A stretch of 9,063 nucleotides of DNA, from the NCBI GenBank assembly GCA_937897495.1, contig CALCBL010000469.1, positions 1 to 9,063 on the forward strand, read 5' to 3'. This stretch comes from an uncultured Burkholderiales bacterium (GTDB lineage: Bacteria; Pseudomonadota; Gammaproteobacteria; Burkholderiales; Burkholderiaceae_C). Below are positions 7,013 through 9,063 of this stretch, piece by piece. The translations under genes and the position numbers were made by a program. Within the stretch, counting starts at the first letter, position 1. The number at the start of each line of letters is the position of its first letter. Under the pieces are notes generated by a model. It saw only the letters and a program-made list of their open reading frames with translations. It made no database searches and was not told where the DNA came from.

Positions 7013-8697
7013 GCTTTTCCCTTCGAAACGTAGGCTTCTTCAATGTCTTTGGCGCGCGCTTCAGCACTGCGGTCGCTGGGTTTGCCCCAGCCACCACCCC
7101 CCGGTGTTTGCAAGCGCACACGCTCGCCCTTTTTCAAGCGAATGCCCAGCATCTTGGAAACCATGGGCGGGGTTTTCCAAACGCCGTCGTTTTCGTACTC
7201 GAACACATTGGGCAAAGCGGGTTGACCACCCGCAATGCCTTTTGGCGAAGCTTTGCCACGTTCGCCAAAAATAAAAGCTTCGGCTGATTCTTCTAACAAC
7301 TCAATTTCGTAGACCGCTCCCAAGCCACCTCTGTGCTGGCCGTCGCCACCTGAGTTGGCACGCAATGCCCACTGTGTAAAGCGCACTGGATATGCTGCTT
7401 CCAAAATTTCCAAAGGCGGAATGGTGGCCGTCGAAATAGGCGCATTGCTGTGAGACAAACCATCAGCGTCGGAATGACCGCCGTGACCGCCGCCAAAGAA
7501 ACTGAACATGACCCAGCGCTGGCCTTTGCGTTTCTCATCGCTACGGTGGCCCGCAATCGACAAGGCATTGATGGTGCCGTAGGCATGCGCCACAGCACGT
7601 TTTGGATCAGCCAAGGCAGTGGCACTGAAGATCACATCGATCATGCGCAAAATGGTTTCGGTGTAGCCACCCACTGGGCGTGGGCGTTCTGCGCTAATCA
7701 CCAAGCGATCTGGCAGTATGAAGTCCACAGCATCGAGCACACCCGCATTGGCAGGCACATCTGGAAACACATGCTTCAAAGCCACATAACATGCGGCCAC
7801 TGCTGTGGCTTTGGAAATATTCACAGGGCCTGCGCATTGTGCAGATGTGCGAGAAAAATCCAGCGTCAAACGATCGCCCTTGACCGTCATGTCAAGCGCA
7901 ATGGTCAGCGGTGTGTCGACCACCCCATCGTTGTCCAGCACATCTTCAAAACTGTAGCAACCATCGGGCAAGCTGCCAATGTGCGAGCGCATCAGGCGCA
8001 CTGCACGCGCGCGCAACTCGACCATGGCCTGCGCTACTTTGGCGTCGCCGTATTCATCGAGCAAGCCATTCAAACGTTTGGCGCCCAATTCCAAAGCGGC
8101 CAGTTGACCATTCAAGTCGCCCCAAAGGCTGTCGGGCAAACGCGTGTTGGCGCGCAGAATAGCCAACACATCTTCCTCTAGAACACCTGCACGCAAAATG
8201 CGAACAGGTGGAATTTGCACAGCCTCTTGCCAGCACTCGGTGGCGGCAGGGTTGTAGTTGCCGGGCACTGCACCGCCCACATCGTGCCAGTGCGCTGCCG
8301 AAGCCAAGAAGCAAAAAAGTTTGCCGCCGCGGAAAAATGGCCGCACCAATTTGAAATCGTTGGCGTGCGTGCCGCCCTCATAAGGATCGTTGAACAACCA
8401 AATGTCACCGTCTTGCATACCGCCGCGCGTGGCAGCAGCTTTGGCAGCCGCACGCACAGCAAACGCCATGGCGCCCACAAACACGGGCAGGCCAGATTTG
8501 CCTTGCACCAAGGTGTCACCAGAGATACCGTCGTAAATGCCATGGCAAGCATCGTGCGCTTCTGCAATGATCGGGTTGAAAGCGCTGCGGTACAGCGTGG
8601 CATCCATCTCGTCGGCAACTTGCTCTAGCCGACCACGCAACACCGCCAGGGTGACAGGATCGAGCGCTGTTTTCAATTCCATGGTCTTCTCAATCAT
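7009..8697 (-). CDS. hyuB: Hydantoinase/5-oxoprolinase family subunit B
   Basis: Catalytic partner of the adjacent HyuA-like protein. The B subunit of this family completes ring hydrolysis of the ATP-activated lactam, or transfers the carboxyl group in the carboxylase branch. It has 562 aa, typical for HyuB (about 520-590). Landmarks: DPVTLAVLRGRLEQ (13-26), which opens nearly all HyuB proteins, NDPYEGGTHAND (103-114), the likely metal-binding AHWHDVGG (135-142), GGHGGHSDADG near the middle of the C-terminal half, SGGDGQHRGGLG, and the terminal TPGGGGWG (531-538). The ATG at 8697 overlaps the TGA of the LeuD-like gene (ATGA) but has no good ribosome site. An ATG at 8682 (residue 6) is preceded by GAGAAG at short range and would also keep the whole domain. 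B-before-A order with overlap is common for these pairs. The protein appears intact. The substrate is unknown; a five-membered lactam or imide is the most natural inference. Confidence 0.94.
   Translation of the reverse strand: MIEKTMELKTALDPVTLAVLRGRLEQVADEMDATLYRSAFNPIIAEAHDACHGIYDGISGDTLVQGKSGLPVFVGAMAFAVRAAAKAAATRGGMQDGDIWLFNDPYEGGTHANDFKLVRPFFRGGKLFCFLASAAHWHDVGGAVPGNYNPAATECWQEAVQIPPVRILRAGVLEEDVLAILRANTRLPDSLWGDLNGQLAALELGAKRLNGLLDEYGDAKVAQAMVELRARAVRLMRSHIGSLPDGCYSFEDVLDNDGVVDTPLTIALDMTVKGDRLTLDFSRTSAQCAGPVNISKATAVAACYVALKHVFPDVPANAGVLDAVDFILPDRLVISAERPRPVGGYTETILRMIDVIFSATALADPKRAVAHAYGTINALSIAGHRSDEKRKGQRWVMFSFFGGGHGGHSDADGLSHSNAPISTATIPPLEILEAAYPVRFTQWALRANSGGDGQHRGGLGAVYEIELLEESAEAFIFGERGKASPKGIAGGQPALPNVFEYENDGVWKTPPMVSKMLGIRLKKGERVRLQTPGGGGWGKPSDRSAEARAKDIEEAYVSKGKA
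7018..7024 (-). promoter_or_regulatory. Ribosome binding site of the hyuA-like gene
   Basis: GAAGGGA on the minus strand ends 5 bases before the ATG at 7012. It sits within the last codons of the HyuB gene and supports the ATGA-overlap start. Confidence 0.7.
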
Positions 8698-9063
8698 TGG
8701 GTACTTTGTTCTTTGAATCCGTCGGTTTGGCTGAGTGCTTTGTCAGCCATGCGTTGTTTGAGTACCTTGACCAAGCCACCCGCATTCACCATGTCCATCA
8801 GGAAGGATGGCACAGCATGGCATGTCAATATTTGGCCTTGTGAATTTTTCACCTGAGGCGTACCTTCGCAATCGATTTGCACGGTCTCGTCTTCTTGCAA
8901 AGTTTCAGCATCAGGGCAGGTCAGCAACAACAAGCCCAAGTTAAAGGCATTTCTAAAAAAGAGCCCGCTGTAAGAAGGCGCTATGACCGCTGCAATGCCC
9001 AATTGTTTCAAGGCATCTGCAGCTTGCTCACGCGATGAACCAATACCAAAATTAGGCCCTGCC
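8694..9063 (-). CDS. LeuD-like (3-isopropylmalate dehydratase small subunit) protein, 5' end cut by window edge
   Basis: Swivel-domain subunit of an aconitase-superfamily hydro-lyase, needed together with an iron-sulfur large subunit (LeuC-like) to add or remove water on a hydroxy di- or tricarboxylate. The last 122 residues are visible (first full codon at 9062-9060), ending in TGA at 8694-8696. They begin with the substrate-binding GPNFGIGSSREQA block, whose GSSRE is the signature of the small subunit. Next come APSYSGLFFRNAFNLGLLLL and, near the end, VPSFLMDMVNAGGLVKVLK, which matches the short archaeal/LeuD2-type proteins (about 160-170 aa) rather than the ~200-aa E. coli LeuD. Some 40-60 N-terminal residues should lie beyond the edge. 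A TTG at 9011 is internal and is not the start. In this operon leucine synthesis is unlikely; a catabolic dehydratase such as dimethylmaleate, maleate or citraconate hydratase fits better. The large subunit is expected just upstream, outside the window. Confidence 0.9.
   Translation of the reverse strand, partial: AGPNFGIGSSREQAADALKQLGIAAVIAPSYSGLFFRNAFNLGLLLLTCPDAETLQEDETVQIDCEGTPQVKNSQGQILTCHAVPSFLMDMVNAGGLVKVLKQRMADKALSQTDGFKEQSTQ

Noticed and set aside
7450..8181. Long plus-strand open frame of 243 codons antisense to hyuB
   Set aside because: The His/Gln/Arg-rich translation with no recognisable domain is a shadow of the strong codon bias in the HyuB gene.
8694..9063. Leucine biosynthesis leuD
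   Set aside because: The protein is of the short LeuD2-like type and sits in a catabolic operon with no leuB, leuA or other leucine gene in view.

Overview
The window looks like chromosomal DNA of a Gram-negative proteobacterium. The gene families and their style suggest Burkholderiales (Comamonadaceae-like), but this is an inference from protein character and moderate GC, not from a marker gene. It is almost fully coding. No RNA gene, mobile element, CRISPR array or notable repeat was seen, and there is no gene-free stretch longer than about 50 bases.

Layout. Bases 1-629 (+) hold the C-terminal two thirds of a UDP-glucose 4-epimerase (galE), cut by the left edge. After a 49-bp convergent junction, everything from 679 to the right edge is one leftward (-) gene chain. 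In transcription order it reads: LeuD-like hydro-lyase small subunit (cut by the right edge), HyuB-like subunit, HyuA-like subunit, isochorismatase-fold protein, fumarate-reductase/ketosteroid-dehydrogenase-type flavoprotein, isocitrate lyase/PEP mutase-family lyase, and a DadA-like amino-acid dehydrogenase. Five of the six junctions overlap by 1-4 bases (four ATGA, one TGATG) and the sixth is a 37-bp gap. This is a tightly coupled operon whose promoter, and probably a LeuC-like partner, lie beyond the right edge.

How the genes may work together (inference). The set resembles a catabolic route for a cyclic lactam or imide, or an equivalent branched dicarboxylic acid. HyuAB would open the ring with ATP. 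The isochorismatase-fold protein would act on the product. The flavoprotein would introduce a C=C bond. The LeuCD-like enzyme would hydrate that bond to a substituted malate, and the lyase, which keeps the KRCGH cysteine motif, would split it into a 2-oxo acid and a short carboxylic acid. The terminal part recalls the dimethylmaleate hydratase/2,3-dimethylmalate lyase pair of anaerobic nicotinate breakdown. DadA would deal with an amino-acid fragment. Two active-site substitutions stand out: Gly replaces the catalytic Cys of the isochorismatase-fold protein, and Tyr appears where fumarate reductases carry their catalytic Arg. The real substrate cannot be read from the sequence.
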